Source: Strongyloides papillosus (Eukaryota > Nematoda > Chromadorea > Rhabditida > Strongyloididae). Taken from it: a DNA stretch of 64,000 nucleotides. The stretch is taken from positions 1,364,001-1,428,000 of the forward strand of contig SRSI01000028.1 of NCBI GenBank assembly GCA_005656395.1. The letters are read 5' to 3'. The stretch's first letter is position 1; each line of letters starts with the position of its first letter. A model generated the notes under the pieces. That model was not told where the DNA came from and did no database searches. It was given only the letters and a program-made list of their open reading frames with translations. The translations under genes were made by a program, and so were the position numbers. Shown here in pieces: positions 12,300-22,762 of this stretch.

Positions 12300-12850
12300 A
12301 AAAACATATAATGTGATCTTAATAATCAATAAATTCACGTTTGGTAAAATTAAAATAATGTGGATTACGATTTTGATGCTTCACAGAAATAGTAATTATC
12401 TTCTCCGTTGTACTAATAATTGCAGGATTGAACCACAGAACTTTAATGAAATTCTTACAATTATTGAAACGAAAATGACTGAGGTTGTGTATTTCAAAAT
12501 AGATATTTCTCACTTCAGTAGACGATAAACATGGCAGAAAGGCATTCTTCAATCCCATTCTTCTCAAGATATAAATACCCGATATACGCTTAATTTAATC
12601 ATGCTAAAATTTTTAAACACATCTTCGTTTATTGATTCATCAAATAATTGTACTGTTCTAAGTTCACTAACACACAGCGAATTCAATCAATATGTTTCGT
12701 TTAAGTTTTCATAGGTAAAAAACTTATCAAGCACACATTCGTCCATAACTTCAGCGTCAAAAAAAGTTATTGCGTTTTCCTGACTAGTGTTACGAGTTCT
12801 TGACAACATATTAGCTAATTGATATTTATGTCCAGGAATATTTTAATTCT
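12300..12850 (-). pseudogene. Fragment of a second degraded Ty3/gypsy pol
   Basis: On the minus strand at about 12790-12840 the sequence reads IPGHKYQLANMLSRTRN. This matches the end of the Ty3/gypsy RNase H domain, where a 'xPGKxNxVADALSR' motif is standard. A readable run with FFDAEVMDECVLDKFF follows, as expected for the RNase H-integrase linker. Several stops then follow before an 82-codon open frame at 12319-12567. No LTRs were found. It differs from the element at 2488-6840, so it is a separate scrap. Confidence 0.5.
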
Positions 12851-12947
12851 ATGACAGTAACTCATCAATTCATGAATCTACTGAAAAAAAAGAATGTCAG
12901 TTGAAAGATGTATAACACTAATCAAGCCTTACTTGTTAGTAAATATA

Positions 12948-13598
12948 CAGAATGGCATGCATGAAGAGTTTCCAGATATTTGCATATGTAACTCTGCTCA
13001 TTGTTAAACTACAAATTTAGTATTATAATTATTTTGTAGATGATATAAAAACCTTTCTATTTTTATAAATTCCACAACAAAATATAGATTCCGGACGGAG
13101 TTATAAACTTTTGAAATTTAGTTTCATTTTTTACCTTCATTAAATGTAACATTTTATACAAAAATATATTTTTATGAAAGCTCGACTTCTTTTGTACGTA
13201 ATCGTAAAATGTCATGGACATAGATGTTCAAAACTATATTTAATTTTTTAGTAGAGAAAAGAAATTACGATTTTTGTTAACAGATCAATTTTTTTTTAAG
13301 AATCAGAGAATGATTATGTACTTTTGGAAAAACTTTTATAAATGATATGATAAAGCAAGCGAAGCTCTACTAAATGAGTGTAATAGCATTAATTTTATTG
13401 AATTCAAAAAAAAGTTAAAATTATATCGAATATTATCTATTTTTTACGATATTTCTAGAACTAAAAGAAAACGTTTTTTTTTTAAATTCCAAGATATAGA
13501 CAATGTTTTATTGTCAAAATTATTCAAAATAATATCTTATTTTTATTATTGGATGCTTATACGGTGTTAAGTTAAGGTAAAAGATAACAGTTTAATAT
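12948..13598. mobile_element. Partial copy of the 1.45-kb long-TIR fold-back family
   Basis: Starts after a TA (12946-12947) with CAGAATGGCATGCATG and continues through TTTCCAGATATTTGCATATG and TTAGTATTATAATTATTTTGTAG. These match, in inverted orientation, the right terminus of the copy ending at 21806. The resemblance continues past TTCTTTTGTACGTAATCG and a GAAGCTCTACTAAATGAGTG run to about 13400. Only one arm is present. A dead mariner starts right after it. Confidence 0.65.
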
Positions 13599-14508
13599 AT
13601 TAAGTCGGCGCATAAATAATGGCCGCAGACTCTTCAGCAAGTGTCCATTGTAAAAAAATAAAGTAAATAAATCTATATTAAAACAGTCTTTATGTAGAAA
13701 TGTAGGGAAACTTGCTCTGATAATATTTTGTATACTACCTTAATTTTTAAATTATTTTTTAAAAAAGTTATATCCGATCTTAAAAATGCTGTCGAAAAAG
13801 AAATTACGGGTAATTTTCTTGCATGAGTTCAAACTAAGACGTAATAGAGTTGAAGCATATCGAAATATAGTGGATGTATAGAGGTATGAGTCAACTTCTG
13901 AACGCTATTTGCGTCGGTAACTTGAGAAATTCTAAGGGGTTAATTTTGACTTCAATAACGAAGAAGGTAAAAGAGGACCCTTTACTACCAATACTCAGAA
14001 TTAATGGATGATTGTCGAGCTAAATCTAAAGCAGTGACCAAGAGAGTTTAAATATATTGACAGGAGCTTAAGAAAGCGAATGAAAAACTAGAAAAAATCA
14101 TCCGACTTTAAAAATAGGAATAACCCAATATTATAGAATAATAAGATGCTATTTTTCAAAACTAGTATTTAAAAAACTTGGTGAATTAAAATATGGGACT
14201 CTATCTTATCCTCCATACTCCCCTGACATCTTCTTACAATTTCCAATTTGTATGAGCATTTGGATGTATTTTTTAAGGATAAATTGTTTAAGAATCAGGA
14301 GTCGGCAGGAAGCAATTTCAGTGACTTTCATTAAATCCAAAAGTCCTGAATTTTAAAAAACAGGGATTCAAAAGCTGTTAGAATGTTGAGAAAAATGTGT
14401 AGATTCTAACAAATATATTTTTGATTAATTTACCTAACATAAACTTGAAGAAATATTTCTTAATTTATTTTTTCTCTTCACAGCCATTATTTATGCACCA
14501 ATCTAATA
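13599..14508 (+). mobile_element. Dead mariner-type transposon
   Basis: The left terminus at about 13600 reads TTAAGTCGGCGCATAAATAA. The reverse complement of the right terminus (ending at about 14506) reads TTAGATTGGTGCATAAATAA. Both continue into TGGC(C/T)G, the typical mariner TIR. TA is present at both edges. At about 0.9 kb it is shorter than a full mariner of about 1.3 kb, and its ORF is broken. Confidence 0.8.
13787..14130 (+). pseudogene. mariner transposase remnant (N-terminal part)
   Basis: From an ATG at 13787 the frame reads MLSKKKLRVIFLHEFKLRRN and continues with stops through segments resembling 'ERTVRRWFxKFxSGDFxLEDKPRSGRP' of mariner transposases (here SERYLRR, then NFDFNNEEGKRGP). 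This is the paired-HTH DNA-binding part. No intact DDD catalytic domain was recognised. It lies inside matching TIRs, which supports the call. Confidence 0.6.
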
Positions 14509-17141
14509 TTTTAGGCTATACACCATTTAAAATAATAAAATTTCTACTGTACCAATAAATTCAATTTATAAAGATAACGTTAAAAAGTTGGATGAAGAAA
14601 CTTATTCGGAATACAGTGACAAAGAAAGTGATTACTGTTTAACTAGTGATTAGTAGCAAAAAATAACTTTATTCTAAAATAAGTAACACGACAAGGAAGA
14701 AACGAAATTATTCTTGTGTAATTAAAATAACATGATACATATACATTACACGCAAACAATCACAAAGTATCATCTACACAACATAATACTCTAACACACA
14801 ATATAATTTTATTATCCATAATGTGTTGTAAAAATAATTTATTAAAGCTACACTCAATTGCAGCGTTACAAAAGTCCTGAAACATAAATTTATTTTGAGT
14901 AAATATTATTTTCGTGATGCATTTTATTGTCATTAATATTTAAATTTTATAAAAAAGAACAAAAAATTTAATTCTTTATTGCAAAAAAAAACAACGAAAT
15001 TCATTGTAAATATTCTATACAATATCTTTTTTTCTTTGATATAAATCTGTTATAGCTACCACGGATATTGATGATAAACATTTGTTGAAAATAGTATGCC
15101 TGATTTAGACTTTCAGAATAAATCCATTTATGATAATATAATTGATTCTCTACTAATAAATGACACAATTCATAAAATAGTTGTTATGTCAAATAAATTA
15201 CCTATGGTTGCTTAAAATTCTACAGAGACAACTGTTTAGAATACTGTAATATAGGTAATTTTGAAAAAGCGTGAAAGTCAAAGAAAATGATAGTAATGGT
15301 AAAACTTTATTAGACAAAAATAATAATAAATTCAGAAACCATTTAAAAATGTTTTTGCTTCGAATAAAAATTTTCAAGAAACAAACAACAGTTGTTCTAA
15401 AATATTAACACACAAAATTGTAAAGATAATAAATTATTTTCGCCAGTTAAAAAATAACAGTGATTTAAAAAAGAATATCACAGACTTAAAAGTCTGCGTT
15501 ATTAATCAAAGTTTGCTACCAAAGCTTGAAGTTGTTATAATTGATAGTAATCTGTTCACTTCGAAATACAATAAAAAAATTGTAAATTAAAAGAATTCTA
15601 CTTTAAAAAATGCAATACACATGTTGCAAACATTTCAAAGAGAACACGAGATGATAAGTCTTGATGAAAGAAAAAAAAAGATATACGTTTTATAGATTTT
15701 ATATATATTATTTATATGTATATTTAATATAAACACTTTATTTTTAAAAAATAATCGGGTTTTAAACTTATCTATTCTACTAAGATTTCGAAATGAACGA
15801 AAATGTACTACCACATTTATGTACATTATTGAAAATTTTTTTAAAATTAGAGTAAAAACTGAAGAGATAAAGAATTTTCAAAAAGCTAATGTAAGAACAC
15901 TAACGTCCAATTTCTACAATAAATTTTTAAAAATGTTAGAATCCTGTAAGAAAGCAATTGATGTTATAGAATATTTAATAAATAGTAAAAATGGTGAAAA
16001 TCTGAGATATATACAGAAAAATTTTGATATGCTTAATAATGTGAACATAGAAGAACGGGAAAGAAATATAAGTCCTACAAAAAAGTAGTTTCAGTAAGAG
16101 ACAGATTTAAACAGGTAAAAAAACTATATTGTAAAATTTTACAACGTTTCTGTTTCGAAATAACAATAAGCCAAACTTTGAGAAAATGCTCAATAATATA
16201 TTTTTTAAGGAAAGAAAGAAGTTCTTATAAAAAAAAGTGTATTTATGTGACCACAATTAGAAATAAAGTTTTTTACCAAAACATTCCAATGTAAGATATA
16301 CTATGTATATTAATATTAATTCATTGTTTAAGACAATTGTCTAAAAACTTAATTGAAAAATGGATTAAATTAAATTGTATTACAAAATCAATTTAAATTT
16401 GAAAAAATAATCTAAGATTTCATTAATAACTTTCATACATTTCAAAAGTATCAACTAAAAAATTTAGAAAAAAAAATTATGTCTCAAAAAGGAGTCAATA
16501 TATTAAAAAAAATAAAAAAAATGCACGTTAATATATTTTCTTAATGTGTATCAATTTTCTTATATTATGTATTTATTATTTTTAATTGTTTACTACTTTT
16601 GCACTACATGTAATTTTGAAATATCATTATATAAGTTATGTATAATGAGCTTAAATTTTCTTTAAAAAAATTAGTAATTCAGGTTACATAGTCTAAATTT
16701 TTTTTACTGTATTCTTATTAAAACTTTAATAGCTGAATATTTAATAAGTAAATATAATTTACTCAATATTTTTAATGATTTCTTGCAATTTGTATTTTCA
16801 ATGTTCATAGTAAAATTATTAGCATAAATTAAATTTTTAATTACAATAGATGTCATTAATTCATTATGCAAAGTAAAACTTTACACATTTGTCCACCATT
16901 GTTAGTATATTTAGAATATCGATATATTTTTTGTCGTTGACATATTGATCTTATTACCTATTTTTATTTTGGTTATGTAATAAAATACTCTTCGATTTTT
17001 AGTTATTAAAGCTACAGATTAAACATTATTAAATTTCTGAGTTATTAAAAGAAGTGTCATACATAATTGGGTAGTGCCATTTAAATTTTACTTGTACTTT
17101 TTACATTTATTGAATTTTTTTAACCAACAATCAAAGATATA
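14509..17141. other. AT-rich stretch with decayed ORF-like pieces
   Basis: Short coding-looking pieces occur on the plus strand: an acidic run NVKKLDEETYSEYSDKESD ending in a stop near 14650, a 38-codon ORF from an ATG near 15098 (MPDLDFQNKSIYDN...), and an 89-codon ORF at 15819-16088 listed separately. They may be fragments of one lost gene or element. The rest is AT-rich noise. Confidence 0.35.
15819..16088 (+). CDS. Small hypothetical ORF, 89 aa
   Basis: ATG-started frame rich in Asn, Lys, Glu and Ile, with a C-terminus ending EERERNISPTKK. There is no signal peptide, membrane segment or recognised domain. Its amphipathic Lys/Glu-rich pattern looks more coding-like than most frames nearby. 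No splice partner was found and the neighbours are transposon debris. It could be part of a decayed element or chance. Confidence 0.25.
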   Translation: MYIIENFFKIRVKTEEIKNFQKANVRTLTSNFYNKFLKMLESCKKAIDVIEYLINSKNGENLRYIQKNFDMLNNVNIEERERNISPTKK

Positions 17142-18200
17142 TTAATGTCCAAACATTTCTTTATAATGTTTAAATAAATTTAAAGCTATGTGAAGACATT
17201 TTCCTTCTTTTTCGTACTCTTCTAACTCAAAACAATTTTTAATTTGTATTCCAAAAATTTCAACAGAATTTTTTATTATTTCTATGTCCATATTTTTGTT
17301 AACATTATTGGAGATACGAACATTGATATTAACATGCATCACCGGGTTAAATTTACCCGGCACCCGACCCGGCAAAGAAAAAAATTGGAATTTTTTTTTC
17401 GATCCGGCATGAGTTAATTTTTTTGCCGGGTTGACTTTTTTATTTCCTCATACGAATTACAGGAAAAATTTCTTAGAGATTTGGATTATTTATACAATAA
17501 TGTTTTTTGCCCTGGATTTTAGTAACCACTAAAGATAAAAAAGTAGGTTAGTACTTTCTAAATGATTAAATATCATTAATACATTTGAAACAACTAGCTG
17601 TAAAAAATTTTACATGTCAAGCTACAAGTTTATCTTGTGAACATTAAATTCATTTTTTAAAAGAAGTTTATTATCGAGACCATGACTATTAAACAACCAA
17701 TTATATTCTGAAACTCTTGTATTACGAAATATTTTCTAATTATACTTAAATTTTTTTGTATTATTATAAAACAAACTCATTTAAATTATTTTTTGAAAAA
17801 TTACATAAATTTAAATTTTTTTACATTATTTTAACAAAAATTCTATTAAATAATTTGTTAAAAAAGTATATATAGTTAAGTTTAGTTAGCAATAAATATT
17901 TCAGGGAAAATATTTTTTATGACCCGGCATCTGACTCGGCAATACATGGAAATGTTCGTGACTCGACCCGGCACTAAAAGTTTTCATTTTGATGTATGCT
18001 AATTGATATTTTAAGAAACACGAAGGATGTTTTCATAAGCATGCTCGAGGATTTATTAATTCACGAACACAGGGATTTTTTGATAATCTATCATAAGAAT
18101 ATAATTGACATAAAGAAAGTATTTGATTTAAACCAGTAATTGCTATTGAACAATCAGACTTTGCAAAATTGATTTATCAAAATTTTTATTCTCATCATTG
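17142..18200 (-). pseudogene. Decayed coding region split by a MITE
   Basis: Minus-strand coding-looking sequence flanks the MITE at 17328-18004. Upstream (about 18010-18110) it reads YDRLSKNPCVRELINPRACL, then a TGA, then KHPSCFLKYQ. Downstream (17142-17325) it reads NVNKNMDIEIIKNSVEIFGI and on to a final HYKEMFGH and stop. Together they look like one exon interrupted by the element and carrying a nonsense codon. The protein family was not recognised. Confidence 0.4.
17328..18004. mobile_element. MITE with CCGGGT-rich termini
   Basis: Termini TTAACATGCATCA (left) and TTAGCATACATCA (right, reverse complement) match at 10 of 13 positions. Each is followed by GC-rich motifs such as CCCGGCACCCGACCCGGCA at 17355-17373 and GACTCGACCCGGCAC at about 17960-17974. 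These are far more GC-rich than the surroundings. There is no ORF inside. The element lies within a coding-looking minus-strand sequence. The superfamily was not recognised. Confidence 0.5.
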
Positions 18201-20208
18201 CTTAAATTTTTTTGCCTAGTTGTACATATTTGAAAATTTTATTTAGTTATTCAAACCATTTCGTAATATTTGAAGACTTTGATCCATCAACACCTAAACT
18301 TTAAAGCATTTAAAAATTTTGAAGGATAAATGTTTCTATAATAACATCACTCGAAACTTCTATATTTTCCACTATAATGCGTATTTTATAAGTGTTGATG
18401 AAGTTATGTTTTATTTTTTCAATTTGTTGAAGAATTTTAGTTTTTGTGATAGTGAAACCCCAAAATTTTTTGAGTATTTTTTTGATATTATTTAAGTTGC
18501 AATCTTTAACTTTCTATTCTCTAAAAATATTTGCAGATTCAGCAGCTTACGCTGCACCAACAACCAAAGAATTTTGAATTTTTCCAATATTTTGTTTTTA
18601 TTTCATAAAATACGGTAGATAGTAGATATGCATCTAAACTATTATAAAAACACTCTATATAATGAAGTCAATATTCTTAATAATATTCAAGATTAAATAA
18701 TATATAAACATTTTCTTCTATTTAAGAAACATAAATCATTTTAACATTATTTGTAAAAATTTAAATATTAGATTTTGCTTTTAAGTGGAGAAACATTGAA
18801 AAAAATTGATAGTAATGTTAGAATAATTTGAATTATTTATAATTATATTTCCTACAGAAGATACACCTGGTAGTAAAATTCTTCTCTTTTTTTAGAACTA
18901 AAACACCGATAAGTACACACGATATTTATTTAAAAGCAACTAGTGAATCTTCTGAAACAACGACTACAATTTTAAACTGTCAAGAAAATGAAAATTCAGA
19001 TGAATCAACAGACAGACACTCAGATAGTGATTAAAATTGTAATGATGATATACTTAATCAATTTGAGATCACCGTTGCTGATTGAAAAAATTACAACATT
19101 TATACAAAACTTGCAAAATGAAATTGATAAACATTATAATAATATTTGAAAAGACCTAACTGTGCATGTCCATTGTTTTTTTAATCCATTAACAGCTTAT
19201 AATTTACAAGTATTTAACGAGGAATAATAAGAAGCTACAGAAAAATATTTATACAATGTTTCAATCAATTAAGTTACAGAAACATCCCACACAAAAAAAA
19301 GAGTATTCATAGAAAAGAAATTTTTTTTGAAAAGTCAAAATTATAAATTTTAACTTTCTATAAAAGATTTCATCAAAGAAATTTTGCTTTTTACAAATAC
19401 ATTGGAAAATATGAGACAACTGAGAAATCTTGGTTGGAAAACAAAAGTAAATTGTCATTAAATTATTAAATTTTTTAAAACTCTGTTTTGTGTGCTTTCT
19501 AGTACAGGCTTCAGTAAATAGTTAAATACCTATATAATAAAACATACAAAATTCGTGAAAATTCTAAAAGTGGTAATCTTGCTACTAAAATTTTAGTCAG
19601 TAGGTATATTTGACTAAAATATTACTATTTTACGTTAGTAATTTAATTTTTAAAAGCTATTTTTTCAATTATGAGATTATTGTTCCTAAGTTAATAATTA
19701 GATTTTTTTTATTATTTTAAAAATGTTAATTTCTTTGCAATTTTTACCATGTTAAATTTTTCTGTCAGTGACCTATCAAAATTTTTCTAAAAACAGCTAA
19801 ATCAATTCAGTTAGAAAATTTTCGTTTTTTTTTCGATAATAATTATAACATCTTAAACATAATAAAGTATATTTTATATTTATCCATAAAATTCTATTTT
19901 GTAAGTCTATTCGATCAAAATGCGTCTGAAAGCAAGACAACTTTTTCGCAAGATGACAACTAATTTACTGACTAACTAATTGTTTTTAAATTATTGTAAT
20001 TGAATCTTTTAAATTAGTAAAAAAGTTCATTTAAATATAGTTATTTTGGTACATTAACAGAGCATCGTTAATATATAAGTCTTAGATTGAGAGCACGTTG
20101 ACTTAAATTCAGAAAATATTTACATTAGTTTATTTTCAATATCCATTTTAGTTCCAGAAAGTTCAATTACAAAAAATTTGCACTTTTGTAACCATTTTTT
20201 TCTTATAT
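18201..20208. other. AT-rich stretch, eroded exon candidates only
   Basis: No intact gene. A plus-strand segment at 18896-19034 follows a strong CTTCTCTTTTTTTAG acceptor. It reads TKTPISTHDIYLKATSESSE and continues to an acidic SDESTDRHSDSD tail and stop, like a last exon whose upstream part is missing. Downstream, a run reading TTFIQNLQNEIDKHYNNI near 19090-19150 is broken by stops. Confidence 0.35.
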
Positions 20209-20351
20209 TTATATATCATTATCATTTGTATAAACACTATCATTCGAAAGGTTCAAAACTAAATCACCAAATTTATCGATACCGGGAATTCTAATCAACA
20301 AATGATAAGCAGAATCAATTACAGGTTCAATAAAAACTTTATACTTTAAAA
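20209..20351 (-). pseudogene. Coding-looking exon interrupted by a fold-back element
   Basis: The minus-strand frame reads LKYKVFIEPVIDSAYHLLIR, then IPGIDKFGDLVLNLSND, to a stop at 20209. It is cut at its upstream end by the fold-back element. Beyond the element, the sequence just right of the second TA (21809-21835) reads KFDIIHI in the frame that would join if the element and one TA were removed. A TAA lies a few codons further upstream, so the host sequence was already decayed or uses another start. The family was not recognised. Confidence 0.35.
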
Positions 20352-20353
20352 TA

Positions 20354-21806
20354 CTAGGTGGCCCATAAGTAGCCCCCCAGGTATTCGCATTTATAATTTC
20401 TTTTGTAGACAAGCTACAAAAATAGTATTATAGTCATTTTGTAGCTCTTGATCTTGCATAAATTTTATTTAGGTTTCATAATAAAATTTAGATTTTAGGC
20501 AGAGTTATGAGTCTTCAAAATTAAGAGTAATTTTTGGCATATATGGGGATGTAACTCTTTTATATGGAAATATATTTAAATGTTTGTCGCTGATTATGGA
20601 AGGCCAACTTCTTTTGTACTTAATTTACAATCTTATGGATATTGTAGTCCAGCAAGTATGTTTAATTTTTAAGAAAAGAAAAAAAACCAAGATTTTTGTC
20701 AAAATTTCGTTGCTTTTTAAAAATTAAAGAACGATGAGATAAATTTAAAAAATGTTTTATTAATATTCTTATAGAGTAAGCAAAGTTCTATCGAATAAGC
20801 ATAGTACTACTAAATTTTAATGAGTTAATAGAAAGTTATGAATAGTCAAATATTGACTATTTTACACAATAATTCTAGTAAAAAAAGAAATTACGTTAAT
20901 TTTTTCGAATTTTCTGGTACAAAATATATTTTTTTTAAAAAAGTATTAAAAATATTATCTTATTTTGATAACTAGATGCTTATTTTTTAAAAATAAGAGG
21001 ATATGGAATTATATTTGGATATACGATAATTTTAAAAGGTACGTAAAATTGTTTTTACAATATAATTAATATACAAAATAGTATAAAATGATAGTAAATG
21101 GTGTGAAAATATTGAAAAAATTAATTTTTTTTTTAAAATTTGAGTGATAAAGAATATTTCAGTTTTTTAGACAATTTATGAACAAACAAGTAATAATCTG
21201 TAAACTAATATGAACTAGTAGTATTATTATTGCTACTAGGATACTATAGAGATCGGGGAAAGTATTATTTGTATTTTAACTTTCAAATGAAAGTGTCAAA
21301 AAGTCGACTTTGGCCAAACATAATTTCTTTCAAAGGCAACCATTTTGAACGGTCATATACTTATCCGATAGAGCTTTGCTTACTCTATCAAAATATTAAT
21401 AAAAAATTTCTACAAATTACCTGATTAAAATTTAATTCTCAAAAAACATCGATTTTTTGACAAAAATCAAGATTTTTAACTTTTATTTAAGAATTTAACA
21501 TAGTTACCGGAATTCAATTTTTATGTAATTTTGGGGTTAGCACAAAAGACTTTGTACTTTCAGAATCTGCAATAATAATTAAAAAATCTTTTCAAATAAA
21601 AAAGTTACATTTAGTGAAAGTTAGAAAATGAACCCAATTTTTGAAGGTCTATAACTTCACCGAGAATCAACATTTTGTTGTGAAATCTATATATTTAGCA
21701 TCATATGTATCTTAGCTACAAAATGATTATAATACCATATTTGTAGCTTATCTACACGCAGAGCTACATATGCAAATATCTAGGAAGTCTTACGTGGGCC
21801 ACCCTG
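20354..21806. mobile_element. Long-TIR fold-back transposon, 1.45 kb
   Basis: Flanked by TA (20352-20353 and 21807-21808). The left end reads CTAGGTGGCCCATAAGTAG and the reverse complement of the right end reads CAGGGTGGCCCACGTAAGA. Both arms share ATTCGCAT/ATTTGCAT and a TATTATAGTCATTTTGTAGC run, so they are inverted copies with moderate divergence extending several hundred bp. It has the same family architecture and length as the element at 36074-40596 without its hAT insertion (about 1444 bp). No transposase ORF, so it is non-autonomous. TA duplication with CAGGGTG ends suggests Tc1/mariner-type mobilisation (inference). Confidence 0.75.
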
Positions 21807-21859
21807 TATGTATGATATCAAATTTTTATCCTACAAAAAAACCATTATAAATAATGATG

Positions 21860-22237
21860 AAATTTTATTAAATATTATGATTAATAAGAATATCCTGAAG
21901 TGACACCAATCAAATAAATCTTTTAAAATTAAAAAAATGCTTTGTAACGGTAATGTAAATACTGCACACAAAAACGATTTCTGACATTTTGGGATGTACA
22001 CTGCAAAAATAACGTTTTTGCAATGTATTTTTTAAAACGTCTCTCCAAATGAAAATTTACAATAATTACCGAAATTTTTAATCATAAGAGAGCATGGTTA
22101 ATAAGTAAATTTATTGAATAATAAGTATAATGTAAAATATTTAATATTATTAATAATATGATAAAAATAAACTAGTTTTCAAGTAAAAAAATGTATTTTT
22201 CAAAAAGAAATTTGATATATTATTGTATTTTTTTCTA
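21860..22237. other. AT-rich spacer
   Basis: Nothing recognised between the fold-back element and the ORF at 22238. Confidence 0.5.
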
Positions 22238-22762
22238 ATGAATAGTAACTTTTTCAACTTATCAATATCATCTGTGGTATATTCAGATGTTGCTCCCAAG
22301 TTTTGCCAAAAAACAACAATTTACATACTTAAAATGTTAAATAAACTTTGTATCACGAGAAAATTGGTTCCTTCTTTTCTTTTACTTGATGAAGTATGTT
22401 CGTCACTAAAATTTGGAAAAAATGTTGATGAAAAGGAACTTATAAATATTCTTCAAAACCTAGTTTGGATTACTAAAATAAAAATAGAAGAAAATGATGT
22501 TTCTGCTTTGAAGTTAATCGCATCAAAGTTGCTTAAAGTAAATAAACATTCTGTTGAAGAATTTTTTAATGATGAAAAGTACAATATCTTCTCCATAAGG
22601 AATAAAATTCTAATTGGCTCACAACATTTTGGAGGATTAAAATTTTTTTTTATGTTTTTTCAATCAGAGGCTCCATATACCATGATGGACATACATACCA
22701 AAGATGAAAGCTATTGGACAAGTTTGAAGTTTATAAAACAAGTCTGGATTTTCATTTCCTGA
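22238..22762 (+). CDS. Hypothetical protein, 174 aa
   Basis: The first ATG of the frame is at 22238 (MNSNFFNLS...). An upstream in-frame TTG at 22223 is unlikely to be used. The frame is unusually long for this region and has a coding-like residue mix, including a helical middle section (KKLELINILQNL-type pattern, about residues 65-115). There is no signal peptide and no family I recognise. A TATTTTTTTCTA tract lies just before the ATG, but it has no clear AG acceptor. It sits alone among transposon remains, so it may belong to a decayed element or be a fragment of a larger gene. Confidence 0.4.
   Translation: MNSNFFNLSISSVVYSDVAPKFCQKTTIYILKMLNKLCITRKLVPSFLLLDEVCSSLKFGKNVDEKELINILQNLVWITKIKIEENDVSALKLIASKLLKVNKHSVEEFFNDEKYNIFSIRNKILIGSQHFGGLKFFFMFFQSEAPYTMMDIHTKDESYWTSLKFIKQVWIFIS

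Noticed and set aside
21230..21424. 64-codon ORF inside the fold-back element
   Set aside because: It lies in a TIR arm shared with non-coding copies and has no recognisable domain.
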